Origin: Caloramator sp.
GTDB lineage: Bacteria > Bacillota > Clostridia > Clostridiales > Caloramatoraceae
DNA length: 58,444 nucleotides
Reading direction: 5' to 3'
Assembly (NCBI GenBank): GCA_026416875.1
Contig: JAOAEI010000004.1
Coordinates: 1 to 58,444 of the forward strand
In this document: in pieces, positions 37,991-46,522 of the stretch
How the letters are laid out: each line of letters starts with the position of its first letter
Position numbering within the stretch: position 1 is the first letter of the stretch
Made by a program: the position numbers and the translations under genes
The notes under the pieces: generated by a model
Databases searched by the model: none
Seen by the model: only the letters and a program-made list of their open reading frames with translations
What the model was told of the DNA's origin: nothing

Positions 37991-40282
37991 CTATTGCTTT
38001 GGTGGTGTGGGGTTAGTTTGCTGTGAGTTTTGACCCTCTTGAGGGTTTTGCTGATTTTGTCCAGTGGTATCATTTGATGGTTTTTGAGTTTCTTGATTTT
38101 GTCCTTCAATATTTTGCGTATTATTAGGATTTTCTGGTGTTGTTGTATCTGGTTCAGGGATTATATTTACATGGTAATCGCATAATTCAACAGGTTGAGT
38201 TCCTTCGATAAACATTTCAGTTACAACTCTGTTTCCCCTTGGATCATTAAAACATAGATCTGTTGGGTATTTTCCAGAATCTAAGCAAACTTTTTCATAT
38301 ACTATTCCGTTTGGTTTTTCAAAGTCAACCACTTTTAAGCCTTCATGGGCTCTTTTCATTATTTCTCCCCATATTCTTGCTGCAAGTGAGCTTTTAAGTC
38401 CAGGGATAGATGTGTTGGGCTTATCGTGGCCTATCCAAACAGCGCCTGAATAATATGGTGTTACACCGCAGAACCAAACATTTGTGTAATCAGAAGTTGT
38501 TCCAGTTTTTCCTGCCACAGGCATAGAACCAAATCTTGCCCTTCCACCTGTTCCATAAGGTTTTCTTACAACATCCTTCATCATATCAAGCATAATATAA
38601 GCAGCTTGACTTGATATTGATCTTGATTGTGTAGACGCCCTTTCAACAATTATGTTATTGTATCTATCAGTAACCTTTGTGTAAAGTATTGGTTCAGAGT
38701 AAATCCCTTTGTTTGCGAAAACTCCATAGGCTGCAGCCATTTCAATTGGATAAACTCCTTCTGTAAGACCACCTAGGGAAAGTGGTGCTACATATTTATC
38801 GGAGTTTGTTATTGTTGATATATGAAATTTATTTTGTAAATAATCGACGGATGTCCCTATACCTAATTGAAGTAAGATTTTAGATGCTACAACGTTTATA
38901 GAGCGTGTAATTGCTTCTCTTACAGTTACATTTCCTCTATAGGAATTATCATAGTTTTTAGGTTCCCATCCTCCTGTTGCAGCCAAAAGTTCCTGAGAAA
39001 AAGGACTATCTTCAACAACAGTTGCAGCAGTTGCAAATTGCGTATCGATAGCTGGTGCATAAACTGAAAGGGGCTTTATAGCTGAACCTGGTTGCCTTTT
39101 TACATCTGTTGCCCTATTTATGGATCTTAATGGATGAGGTCCACGTCCTCCAACTATCGCCCTTACTTCGCCTGTAGAATAGTCCATTATAACTGCAGCT
39201 GCCTGAGGTTGCACAACTTTTGGAGAATTTTCAGTTGAAGCATATGGTTTTAAGTTAAATTGTTTAAAGAAGCTATCATCATTTATTACAGCTTCTGCAG
39301 CTTCTTGAATTTTAGTGTCGATGGTAAGATATATGCTATACCCACCGGTTCTTAGCCTTTGCTTTGCTTCGCTTTCTGTTATATTTAACTTTTCTGCCAT
39401 ATCCTTTGCAATTTCATCAATGGCAGGTTCTATAAACCACTGATATTTCATTGTATTTGGAGATTCTTTGCTTTTAAAAACAAGCTTTTGGTTTATGGCC
39501 TCATCGTATTGTTGTTGAGTTATATAACCCTGCTTTAGCATTTTTTTAAGGACTGTCTGCTGCCTATCTAAATATGTCTTTGGGTTTTCTTGATTTTTTT
39601 TGCTATATGGGTAATATTTATAAGGACTTTGGGTAAGTCCTGCAATTAAAGCAGCTTCAGCAACAGTAAGTTCATTAACATCCTTACCAAAGTAGAACAT
39701 TGAAGCAGCTTGGACTCCATAAGCACTTCCACCAAGATAAATTGTATTTAGGTAGCCTTCAAGTATTTGATCTTTGCTGAGTTTTCTTTCAAGTTGAATT
39801 GCAAGATATATTTCTTGAAGTTTTCTTGAAAAATCCTTTTTTGGAGATAATGCGATATTTTTAATAAGCTGCTGTGTTATTGTTGAGGCACCTTGAGCCT
39901 TGGACATAGTTTTAATATCATACCATAAAGCACCAAGTATTCTCTTTGGATCGATTCCGTGATGCTTATAAAATCTTTCGTCTTCTATTGCGATAAAGGC
40001 GTGCTGAACATGTTTAGGTATTTTTTTTAGTGGAACTACTGTTCTGTTTTGAACATCTGAAAAGTCCTCTATAAAGTTCCCATCCTTGTCATATATTTTG
40101 CTGCTCTGTTTTAAGTTGTCGAGTATGTTGGCATCAATTTCAGGAGCAGATTTTATTACTGCAATTGCAACTCCAATTCCAGCTGCAAAAATAAAAAGAA
40201 ATATAAATAGGAATATTATCAATAATATATTTAATACGCCTCTTTTTTTGTTTTTTCGTTTACTTTTCCTTTTTTCAGCCAT
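37991..40282 (-). CDS. Class A penicillin-binding protein (PBP1A family)
   Basis: GT51 'AFIAIEDERFYKHHGIDPKRI', transpeptidase 'RQPGSAIKPL', 'AGKTGTTSDYTNVWF'; Q/N/P-rich tail. Confidence 0.95.
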   Translation of the reverse strand: MAEKRKSKRKNKKRGVLNILLIIFLFIFLFIFAAGIGVAIAVIKSAPEIDANILDNLKQSSKIYDKDGNFIEDFSDVQNRTVVPLKKIPKHVQHAFIAIEDERFYKHHGIDPKRILGALWYDIKTMSKAQGASTITQQLIKNIALSPKKDFSRKLQEIYLAIQLERKLSKDQILEGYLNTIYLGGSAYGVQAASMFYFGKDVNELTVAEAALIAGLTQSPYKYYPYSKKNQENPKTYLDRQQTVLKKMLKQGYITQQQYDEAINQKLVFKSKESPNTMKYQWFIEPAIDEIAKDMAEKLNITESEAKQRLRTGGYSIYLTIDTKIQEAAEAVINDDSFFKQFNLKPYASTENSPKVVQPQAAAVIMDYSTGEVRAIVGGRGPHPLRSINRATDVKRQPGSAIKPLSVYAPAIDTQFATAATVVEDSPFSQELLAATGGWEPKNYDNSYRGNVTVREAITRSINVVASKILLQLGIGTSVDYLQNKFHISTITNSDKYVAPLSLGGLTEGVYPIEMAAAYGVFANKGIYSEPILYTKVTDRYNNIIVERASTQSRSISSQAAYIMLDMMKDVVRKPYGTGGRARFGSMPVAGKTGTTSDYTNVWFCGVTPYYSGAVWIGHDKPNTSIPGLKSSLAARIWGEIMKRAHEGLKVVDFEKPNGIVYEKVCLDSGKYPTDLCFNDPRGNRVVTEMFIEGTQPVELCDYHVNIIPEPDTTTPENPNNTQNIEGQNQETQKPSNDTTGQNQQNPQEGQNSQQTNPTPPKQ

Positions 40283-40541
40283 AGTAAACCTCCTTGAATG
40301 AAAAAGCTTAGAAAAATGATTTGATTAAAATAATTATAACAAATGTGGACATTTTTATCCACATCCATTATTTTGGACAATTTGTTGCCATTTTGTAAAT
40401 AAATTATAAACATTGCGAAGGCAGACTTTTGAAGGAAAGAAGAAGGGCTTATAATAGGATATGGAGTGTTTAATTAGTATAATTAAGTTACTGTTATACA
40501 AAAAATATTAACAGACAGAATAATTTTATGGAGGAATAGAC

Positions 40542-41963
40542 ATGAAGGGATTAATTTACAATTTAACCTTTTTCTTTCAAATAGGTGTTTTTGTAGTAAC
40601 TTTGTATTACCTAATAATTTCACTATTTGGCCTTTATAGGAAAAAGGAAAATAGTGTGGCTTCTGAACCTGAAAAGTCCTTTGCTCTAATAGTTGCTGCC
40701 CATAATGAAGAAATGGTTATAGGCAATATAGTGGATAGTTTAAAAATGCTTGATTATCCAAAGGATCTCTACGATATATATGTTATCGCAGATAACTGTT
40801 CAGATAATACAGCAAATATTGCAAGAAAGCATGGTGCTATAGTTTATGAAAGATTTGATAGTTTAAAAAAAGGGAAAGGATATGCCCTTGAATGGATGTT
40901 TAATATTTTATTTAATTTAGATAAAAAATATGATGCTGTCGTAGTCTTCGATGCTGATAATTTGGCTTCTAAAAACTTCCTTAAGGAACTCAATAGAAAA
41001 TTAAAAGAGGGGTATAAGGTCGTGCAGGGATACATAGACAGCAAAAACCCTCATGATTCCTGGATTTCAGAATCCTATTCAATATCCTTTTGGACTGCTA
41101 ACAGACTTTTTCAGCTTGCAAGGGCAAACTTAGGACTTTCTAATCAAATCGGCGGAACAGGTTTTTGTATAGATATGGAAGTTTTAAAGGAGATTGGATG
41201 GGGGGCTACATGTCTTACTGAAGACTTGGAATTTACTTGTAAATTGGTTTTAAACGGTCAGAAGGTAGGCTGGGCTCATGGTGCAGTGGTTTATGATGAA
41301 AAACCCTTAACTTTAAAGCAGTCTTGGAGGCAAAGAAAAAGATGGATGCAGGGCTTTGCTGATGTGGCATCGAGATTTTTCTTTAAGCTAATGAAAAAGG
41401 CTATTAAGGATAGGGATTTTGTAGCCTTTGACTGTGCTTTATACACTATTCAGCCATTCATGATAGTAGCACTTGGGTTATCAACAATTTTAACCTTCCT
41501 TCAAAGCTACAGTGCAGACGGGATGAATATTTTTATAATAAGCTATTTATTTTCACCGATCGTATGGAAACTGCTTTCTGTATTTCAATTTTTATTTACA
41601 CCTTTTGTAATGTTTTTAGAAAATAAATTGTCAAAGAAGCTTTTAATTTATTTTTCACTTTATTCACTAAATATATTCCTATTTGATTATATGTTTGATC
41701 CTGAATCAAAGCTTATTTATATAATGCTTGCTCATACGATATTTTTAGGTTCATTTATGCTAGTTTTAGCTAAGTTTGAAGGCAAATCAGCTTTAAAGGT
41801 ATTTATATGGTATTTATTATATGGAGTTTATACATTAACATGGCTTCCAATAACAATTCAAGGAATTATAGATAAAAATAAAAAGGAATGGGCACATACG
41901 CAGCATACAAGACAAATCAGTATACATGAAATTGAAAATCTTGATAGTCAGTCAGTTGCATAA
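40542..41963 (+). CDS. Membrane glycosyltransferase family 2
   Basis: 'VAAHNEEMVIGNIVDSL', 'VVVFDADNLA', 'TEDLEF', 'QRKRWMQG'. Confidence 0.92.
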   Translation: MKGLIYNLTFFFQIGVFVVTLYYLIISLFGLYRKKENSVASEPEKSFALIVAAHNEEMVIGNIVDSLKMLDYPKDLYDIYVIADNCSDNTANIARKHGAIVYERFDSLKKGKGYALEWMFNILFNLDKKYDAVVVFDADNLASKNFLKELNRKLKEGYKVVQGYIDSKNPHDSWISESYSISFWTANRLFQLARANLGLSNQIGGTGFCIDMEVLKEIGWGATCLTEDLEFTCKLVLNGQKVGWAHGAVVYDEKPLTLKQSWRQRKRWMQGFADVASRFFFKLMKKAIKDRDFVAFDCALYTIQPFMIVALGLSTILTFLQSYSADGMNIFIISYLFSPIVWKLLSVFQFLFTPFVMFLENKLSKKLLIYFSLYSLNIFLFDYMFDPESKLIYIMLAHTIFLGSFMLVLAKFEGKSALKVFIWYLLYGVYTLTWLPITIQGIIDKNKKEWAHTQHTRQISIHEIENLDSQSVA

Positions 41964-41982
41964 AGGACGCATTGCGTCCTTT

Positions 41983-42011
41983 TAATATTTTTTTCATAAA
42001 AAACATATAAT
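41983..42011 (+). promoter_or_regulatory. Sigma-E promoter of yunB
   Basis: TAATATT-N14-CATATAAT matches KMATATW / CATAYAHT. Confidence 0.7.
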
Positions 42012-42038
42012 TAAATAGCAATATATAGGTTGATTTGT

Positions 42039-42713
42039 ATGAAGAAAAAATATCGTGCAATAAAAATAAAGCTTATGATATATTTATTTCTTTTTCTAAC
42101 TATAATGACTTTATTTTTGATTTATCTGAATTACTTTTTAAGGCCTACATTGATTGCCTATTGCGATCAGGAGGCTAGAAGGACAGCGGTGGAAACTATA
42201 AATAATACGGTTAAATTTGAGTTTGGGAATAAGATATCCTATGATGACATTATGTCAATTAAAACCGATAAGGATGGAAATGTTGTTATGATTCAGGCAA
42301 ATACAGTAGAATTAAATATTTTGGGTTCCCAAATAGCCCTGGAGGTTCAGAAAAGAATTGGCGATATAAAGGAAAGGAAAGTTGAAATTCCCCTTGCTGT
42401 TTTAACGGGGATAGAGATTTTATCAAACTATGGACCGAAGATACCCTTTAAAATGAGACCGGTAGGTTCAGTATTAACTTCCTACAGGACTGAATTTTCT
42501 TCGGCAGGGATAAACCAGACAAGGCATATTGTCTACTTAGATGTATCTGCAACAGTTCAAGTTATTATCCCCCTTGCAAGAAACAGCGTTACTGTAACTT
42601 CCAGCATTCCTATTGCTGAGAGCATAATAGTAGGAAAAGTTCCAGATACTTATGCGGAGATAAAAACAGAAAATCCTCCTAAAGATATTCAGGAATATAA
42701 TATAAAAAAATGA
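42039..42713 (+). CDS. yunB: Sporulation protein YunB
   Basis: 'RPTLIAYCDQEARRTAVETINNTV', 'VRIPLAVLTGIEILSNYGPKIPFKMRPVGSV'-type YunB architecture. Confidence 0.92.
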   Translation: MKKKYRAIKIKLMIYLFLFLTIMTLFLIYLNYFLRPTLIAYCDQEARRTAVETINNTVKFEFGNKISYDDIMSIKTDKDGNVVMIQANTVELNILGSQIALEVQKRIGDIKERKVEIPLAVLTGIEILSNYGPKIPFKMRPVGSVLTSYRTEFSSAGINQTRHIVYLDVSATVQVIIPLARNSVTVTSSIPIAESIIVGKVPDTYAEIKTENPPKDIQEYNIKK

Positions 42714-42714
42714 T

Positions 42715-42740
42715 GAGGAACTTCCTCATCATTTTTTTTG
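42715..42740. terminator. Bidirectional terminator
   Basis: GATGAGGAA-CTTCCTCATC-ATTTTTTTT. Confidence 0.7.
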
Positions 42741-43574
42741 ATCAAGGTATTCAGCAGCATTTAATGCAGCTATTTGTCCTTCTCCTATAGCCTTTGCAAC
42801 TTGATAGGGCTTTCCTGTTATATCTCCAGCTGCAAATAGTCCTTTTATGTTTGTTTCCATCCTTTTATCTACAAGAACGTGGGGGCCGTCAACCTCAAGT
42901 CCAGGAACAAGGCTTGTAAGGGGAAGGCTATCCTTTAATACGAAGAAACCATCTGCTTCTATTAAGCTATTTTTTAGGACTAGCTTTTCAGCCTTTAATG
43001 AGCCGTCAAATTTTAAAGGATTATCCTTTATTATTTCAACATTTTCTTTGAATTTGAATTCACCTTTAAACATAGGGACGAAATATACTTTTTGACAGAC
43101 TTCAGCAAGAAAATTAGCTTCTTCTACAGACTCATGATTATATCCAACTACTGCTACAACCTTTCCTTTATACAATGGGGCATCACATGTTGCACAATAG
43201 CTAACTCCGTTTCCAAGGAATGTGTCTTCGTTTTCTATGGATTTTTTAAAATCAACTCCTGTAGCAAGGATAACTGATTTTGCTTCATAAAAATCGTTTT
43301 CTGCTTGAATTGAAAAATAGTTGCCCATAGCATAAACTGCGATTACAGTTTTATTTATTATTGTAGCATTAGTTAACTTTAGATGTTCGTTAAGCCTTTC
43401 CATTAAATCCTTGCCTGATATTTTTGGTAAGCCAGGGTAATTAGGAATAGAGGGGCTAAGCAAAACTTTTTTGCTATCGCCCCCGAATATTACAACGCTT
43501 TTGTTTCTGGCAAAGGCATTAACAGCAGCTGAAATTCCAGCTGGACCTTTACCTATTATAGCAACATCAAACAT
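42729..43574 (-). CDS. Thioredoxin-reductase-like flavoprotein (CATC redox motif, NADPH motifs degenerate)
   Basis: 'IIGKGPAGISAAV', 'GVSYCATCDAPLYKGK', 'GLFAAGDITGKPYQVAKAIGEGQIAA'. Confidence 0.88.
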   Translation of the reverse strand: MFDVAIIGKGPAGISAAVNAFARNKSVVIFGGDSKKVLLSPSIPNYPGLPKISGKDLMERLNEHLKLTNATIINKTVIAVYAMGNYFSIQAENDFYEAKSVILATGVDFKKSIENEDTFLGNGVSYCATCDAPLYKGKVVAVVGYNHESVEEANFLAEVCQKVYFVPMFKGEFKFKENVEIIKDNPLKFDGSLKAEKLVLKNSLIEADGFFVLKDSLPLTSLVPGLEVDGPHVLVDKRMETNIKGLFAAGDITGKPYQVAKAIGEGQIAALNAAEYLDQKK

Positions 43575-43897
43575 TATAGTCCTAATGCTCCTTTAATAGC
43601 GCTTTTGATTTGAGCTGCTGGTCTAAATCCTACTATTTTACCCAATGGCTTACCATCTTTAAAAAGAACAAGAGTAGGGATGCTTGAAATACCATAAAGT
43701 GAAGCAGTCATAGGATTTTCATCTAAGTTTAGCTTTGCAACTACAAGGTTATCCTTAAGATTTTCAGCCACTTCCTCAACAACTGGTGCAATCATTCTAC
43801 ATGGTCCACACCATTCAGCCCAAAAATCAACTAATACAGCTTTATCTGAGTTTAGAACCTTTTCATTGAAATCAGCATCTGTTACATGAATTACCAT
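43574..43897 (-). CDS. trxA: Thioredoxin
   Basis: 'VDFWAEWCGPCRMIAPVVEEVA'. Confidence 0.96.
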   Translation of the reverse strand: MVIHVTDADFNEKVLNSDKAVLVDFWAEWCGPCRMIAPVVEEVAENLKDNLVVAKLNLDENPMTASLYGISSIPTLVLFKDGKPLGKIVGFRPAAQIKSAIKGALGL

Positions 43898-43936
43898 AAT
43901 TTATTCCTCCTCTATATTAAGCTTTGTTCACTCACT

Positions 43937-43953
43937 ATACCCCAGGGGGGTGT
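43937..43953. promoter_or_regulatory. CsoR/CstR-family-like operator at the trxA promoter
   Basis: ATACCCC-A-GGGGGGTGT G-tract palindrome just downstream of a TTGACA/TATTAT-type promoter on the minus strand. Confidence 0.55.
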
Positions 43954-44019
43954 CTACACTATTATAATATTACTATAATTTAATTTTGTCAACATTATTT
44001 TTAAAATTTCAAATAAAAA

Positions 44020-44042
44020 GGCACCAAAAGGTGCCTTTTTAT
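44020..44042 (-). terminator. Terminator after hpt
   Basis: AAAAAGGCACC-AAAA-GGTGCCTTTTT. Confidence 0.75.
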
Positions 44043-44569
44043 TCCCAATTGAATATATAAGGTTTGTTTCTATAATAATCGCCATAGTTTAAACCGTAGC
44101 CAACAACGAATACATCAGGAATTGTAAAACAGCAGTAGTCAGGAACAAGTTCAACCTTTCTTCTTTCTGGCTTGTCAAGTAAAACGCAGGATTTTACGCT
44201 TGCAGGATTTTTAGATTTGATGTATTCCATAACGAATTTCATTGTTATACCTGTATCTACGATATCATCAACTATTAGAACGTCGTAGCCTTCAACATTG
44301 TCTGCTATATCTTGAACTATCTTTACTTGACCACTGCTAATTTCTCCATGACCATAGCTTGATGTTGCCATAAACCCTATTTTAACAGGAACATCTATAT
44401 GCCTTACAAGGTCTGCAGTGAATATAAAACTACCTCTTAGTAGTGACAAAACATAAAGCTTTTTACCTTTATAGTCTTCGGAAATTTTCTTGCCAAGTTC
44501 AGCAACTTTTTGTGCAATTTCCTCCGAGCTTATTAGAATGTTTTCCTTTTTATTTATTAATTCCATCCT
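44039..44569 (-). CDS. hpt: Hypoxanthine phosphoribosyltransferase
   Basis: 'VLIVDDIVDTGITMKFVMEYI' PRPP motif. Confidence 0.94.
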   Translation of the reverse strand, partial: RMELINKKENILISSEEIAQKVAELGKKISEDYKGKKLYVLSLLRGSFIFTADLVRHIDVPVKIGFMATSSYGHGEISSGQVKIVQDIADNVEGYDVLIVDDIVDTGITMKFVMEYIKSKNPASVKSCVLLDKPERRKVELVPDYCCFTIPDVFVVGYGLNYGDYYRNKPYIFNWE

Positions 44570-44688
44570 ATTCCCTCCATTAACGATGATTGTTATCATT
44601 TAATATAAGTTAAAGTTATTGTTTTGTCAAGGAGTCTAGGTTGTTTCTAATAATATATTAATGTATAATTATTTAGCGGGGTGATGAT

Positions 44689-46494
44689 ATGATAAGAGGG
44701 AATTTAGAAGGAGTAAAAAAGTCTTATATAAATGAATTAGAGGCTTTATATGAAATCGATGTAGATAAAAATTTAGTAATTTCTAAGGATATCCTAAATA
44801 TTTTATCAAGGATTTCTTGGGAACTTAAAAGGGAAATATCTATATATGTAAATAGACGAGGTAAAATAGTAGATATAGCAATTGGAGATAGCGAAACTGT
44901 AAATCTTGAGGAAATATTTGAAAAACGAAAAGAAGGAGGTCTATCTGGGATAAGGTGCATCCACACCCATCCATCAGGGCAGGGTGAACTTTCAGTGGTT
45001 GATATTACAGCCCTTGTTAGTTTACGATTTGATATGATGGTGGCCGTTGGAGTTAATGAAGGAAAACCTATAGATTTTTCGATAGGCCTTATAAGTGTTA
45101 TTGATGGAATGCTCTCTAAAAGGGCTGATGTATTAGGCCCCTATGAGGCAGGGATTGTGGAGTCGATTGATGCATTAAAACTCATTAGAGAGGTTGAGGA
45201 AAAATTAGAGGAAAGAGTATTTATTTTGGATGAAAACCAGAGGGAAAAGGTGATATTAGTTGCAGCTGGAAATGACGAGTTATATACGGTTGAGGAGTCT
45301 TTAGAGGAACTTAAAGAGCTTGTTGAAACCGCAGGGGCAGAGGTGGTTTATAAAATATATCAAAAAAAGAGCAAAATAGATCCTGCAACATATATAGGAA
45401 GTGGTAAGGCAAGGGAGATTAGCCTTTTAAGACAAAGCCTTATGGCCGATGCGGTTATTTTTGATGATCAGTTAAGCCCTGCACAGATAAGAAATCTTGA
45501 GGAAATTTTAGGCTGTAAAGTTATAGACAGAACTGCTTTAATCCTTGATATATTTGCCCAAAGAGCAAAGTCTAAAGAAGGAAAGCTTCAAGTTGAACTT
45601 GCACAGCTGAAATACAGACTGCCAAGATTAACAGGTTTTGGAGCTATGCTCTCAAGAACAGGCGGAGGAATCGGAACAAGGGGACCTGGCGAGAAAAAGC
45701 TTGAAATCGATAAAAGGCATATAATGAGAAGAATTAATGATTTGGAAAAGGAATTAGAGGCTGTAAGAAATACAAGGCAGGTTCAGAGGGAAAAGAGGCT
45801 TTCAAATGAAATGCCTGTAGTTTCAATAGTTGGTTATACTAATGCAGGAAAATCTACTTTGAGAAATAAGCTTTGTGAAATTGCGGGGGTTGATAAGGAA
45901 AAGGTTTTTGAAGCAAACATGCTTTTTGCAACACTTGATACCACCACAAGGCTTGTAAGCCTTCCAAATGGAAAAGATGTTTTGATTTCAGATACGGTTG
46001 GGTTTATAAGGAAGCTTCCACATGAACTTGTTGAGGCCTTTAAATCCACCCTTGAGGAGATAATTTACAGCGATCTTATCTTGCATGTAGTTGATGCTTC
46101 CAATAAAAATGCTGAAGCACAAATAAAGGTTGTGAATTCAGTTTTAGATGAAATAGGTGCAGGAGATAAAAAAAGCATCCTTGTTTTAAATAAGATCGAT
46201 ATTGCTGATACTGAAAGCATAGAGATTTTAAGAAGCAAATTTAAGGATGCTGTTGAAATATCAGCTTGTCTAGGAACTAATTTAGATGTTCTTCTAAGGG
46301 TTATTCAAGATAATGTTTATAAGGATATGATAAGGGCAAAACTTTTAATTCCATATGCCGATACTAAAGTTGTTTCTTATTTGCATCAAAATAACTGCAT
46401 TGAAAAGGAAGAGTATACAGAAGAGGGGATACTTGTATATATAAATACTACTAAAGATATATTTGGCAGGGTAAAGGAATATGAGGTAGAATAG
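44689..46494 (+). CDS. hflX: GTPase HflX with long N-terminal extension
   Basis: 'GRSGGGIGTRGPGEKKLE'-like 'TGGGIGTRGPGEKKLEIDKR', G1 'GYTNAGKST', G3 'DTVGFIRKLPHELVEAFKSTLEE', 'NKID'. Confidence 0.95.
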   Translation: MIRGNLEGVKKSYINELEALYEIDVDKNLVISKDILNILSRISWELKREISIYVNRRGKIVDIAIGDSETVNLEEIFEKRKEGGLSGIRCIHTHPSGQGELSVVDITALVSLRFDMMVAVGVNEGKPIDFSIGLISVIDGMLSKRADVLGPYEAGIVESIDALKLIREVEEKLEERVFILDENQREKVILVAAGNDELYTVEESLEELKELVETAGAEVVYKIYQKKSKIDPATYIGSGKAREISLLRQSLMADAVIFDDQLSPAQIRNLEEILGCKVIDRTALILDIFAQRAKSKEGKLQVELAQLKYRLPRLTGFGAMLSRTGGGIGTRGPGEKKLEIDKRHIMRRINDLEKELEAVRNTRQVQREKRLSNEMPVVSIVGYTNAGKSTLRNKLCEIAGVDKEKVFEANMLFATLDTTTRLVSLPNGKDVLISDTVGFIRKLPHELVEAFKSTLEEIIYSDLILHVVDASNKNAEAQIKVVNSVLDEIGAGDKKSILVLNKIDIADTESIEILRSKFKDAVEISACLGTNLDVLLRVIQDNVYKDMIRAKLLIPYADTKVVSYLHQNNCIEKEEYTEEGILVYINTTKDIFGRVKEYEVE

Positions 46495-46518
46495 GCACAG
46501 AAAATTCTGTGCCTATTC
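46491..46518. terminator. Bidirectional terminator
   Basis: AATAGGCACAGAA-AATTCTGTGCCTATT. Confidence 0.65.
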
Positions 46519-46522
46519 CTAT

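Noticed and set aside
40343-40364. ATGTGGA-N8-TCCACAT palindrome containing a DnaA-box match (TTATCCACA, 40355-40363)
   Set aside because: Single box with no cluster, no dnaA/dnaN nearby; not enough to call an origin or DnaA-regulated site.
43574-43897. trxA/trxB considered as part of a selenoprotein glycine/betaine reductase operon
   Set aside because: No grd genes nearby, and both proteins carry Cys (CGPC, CATC), not TGA.
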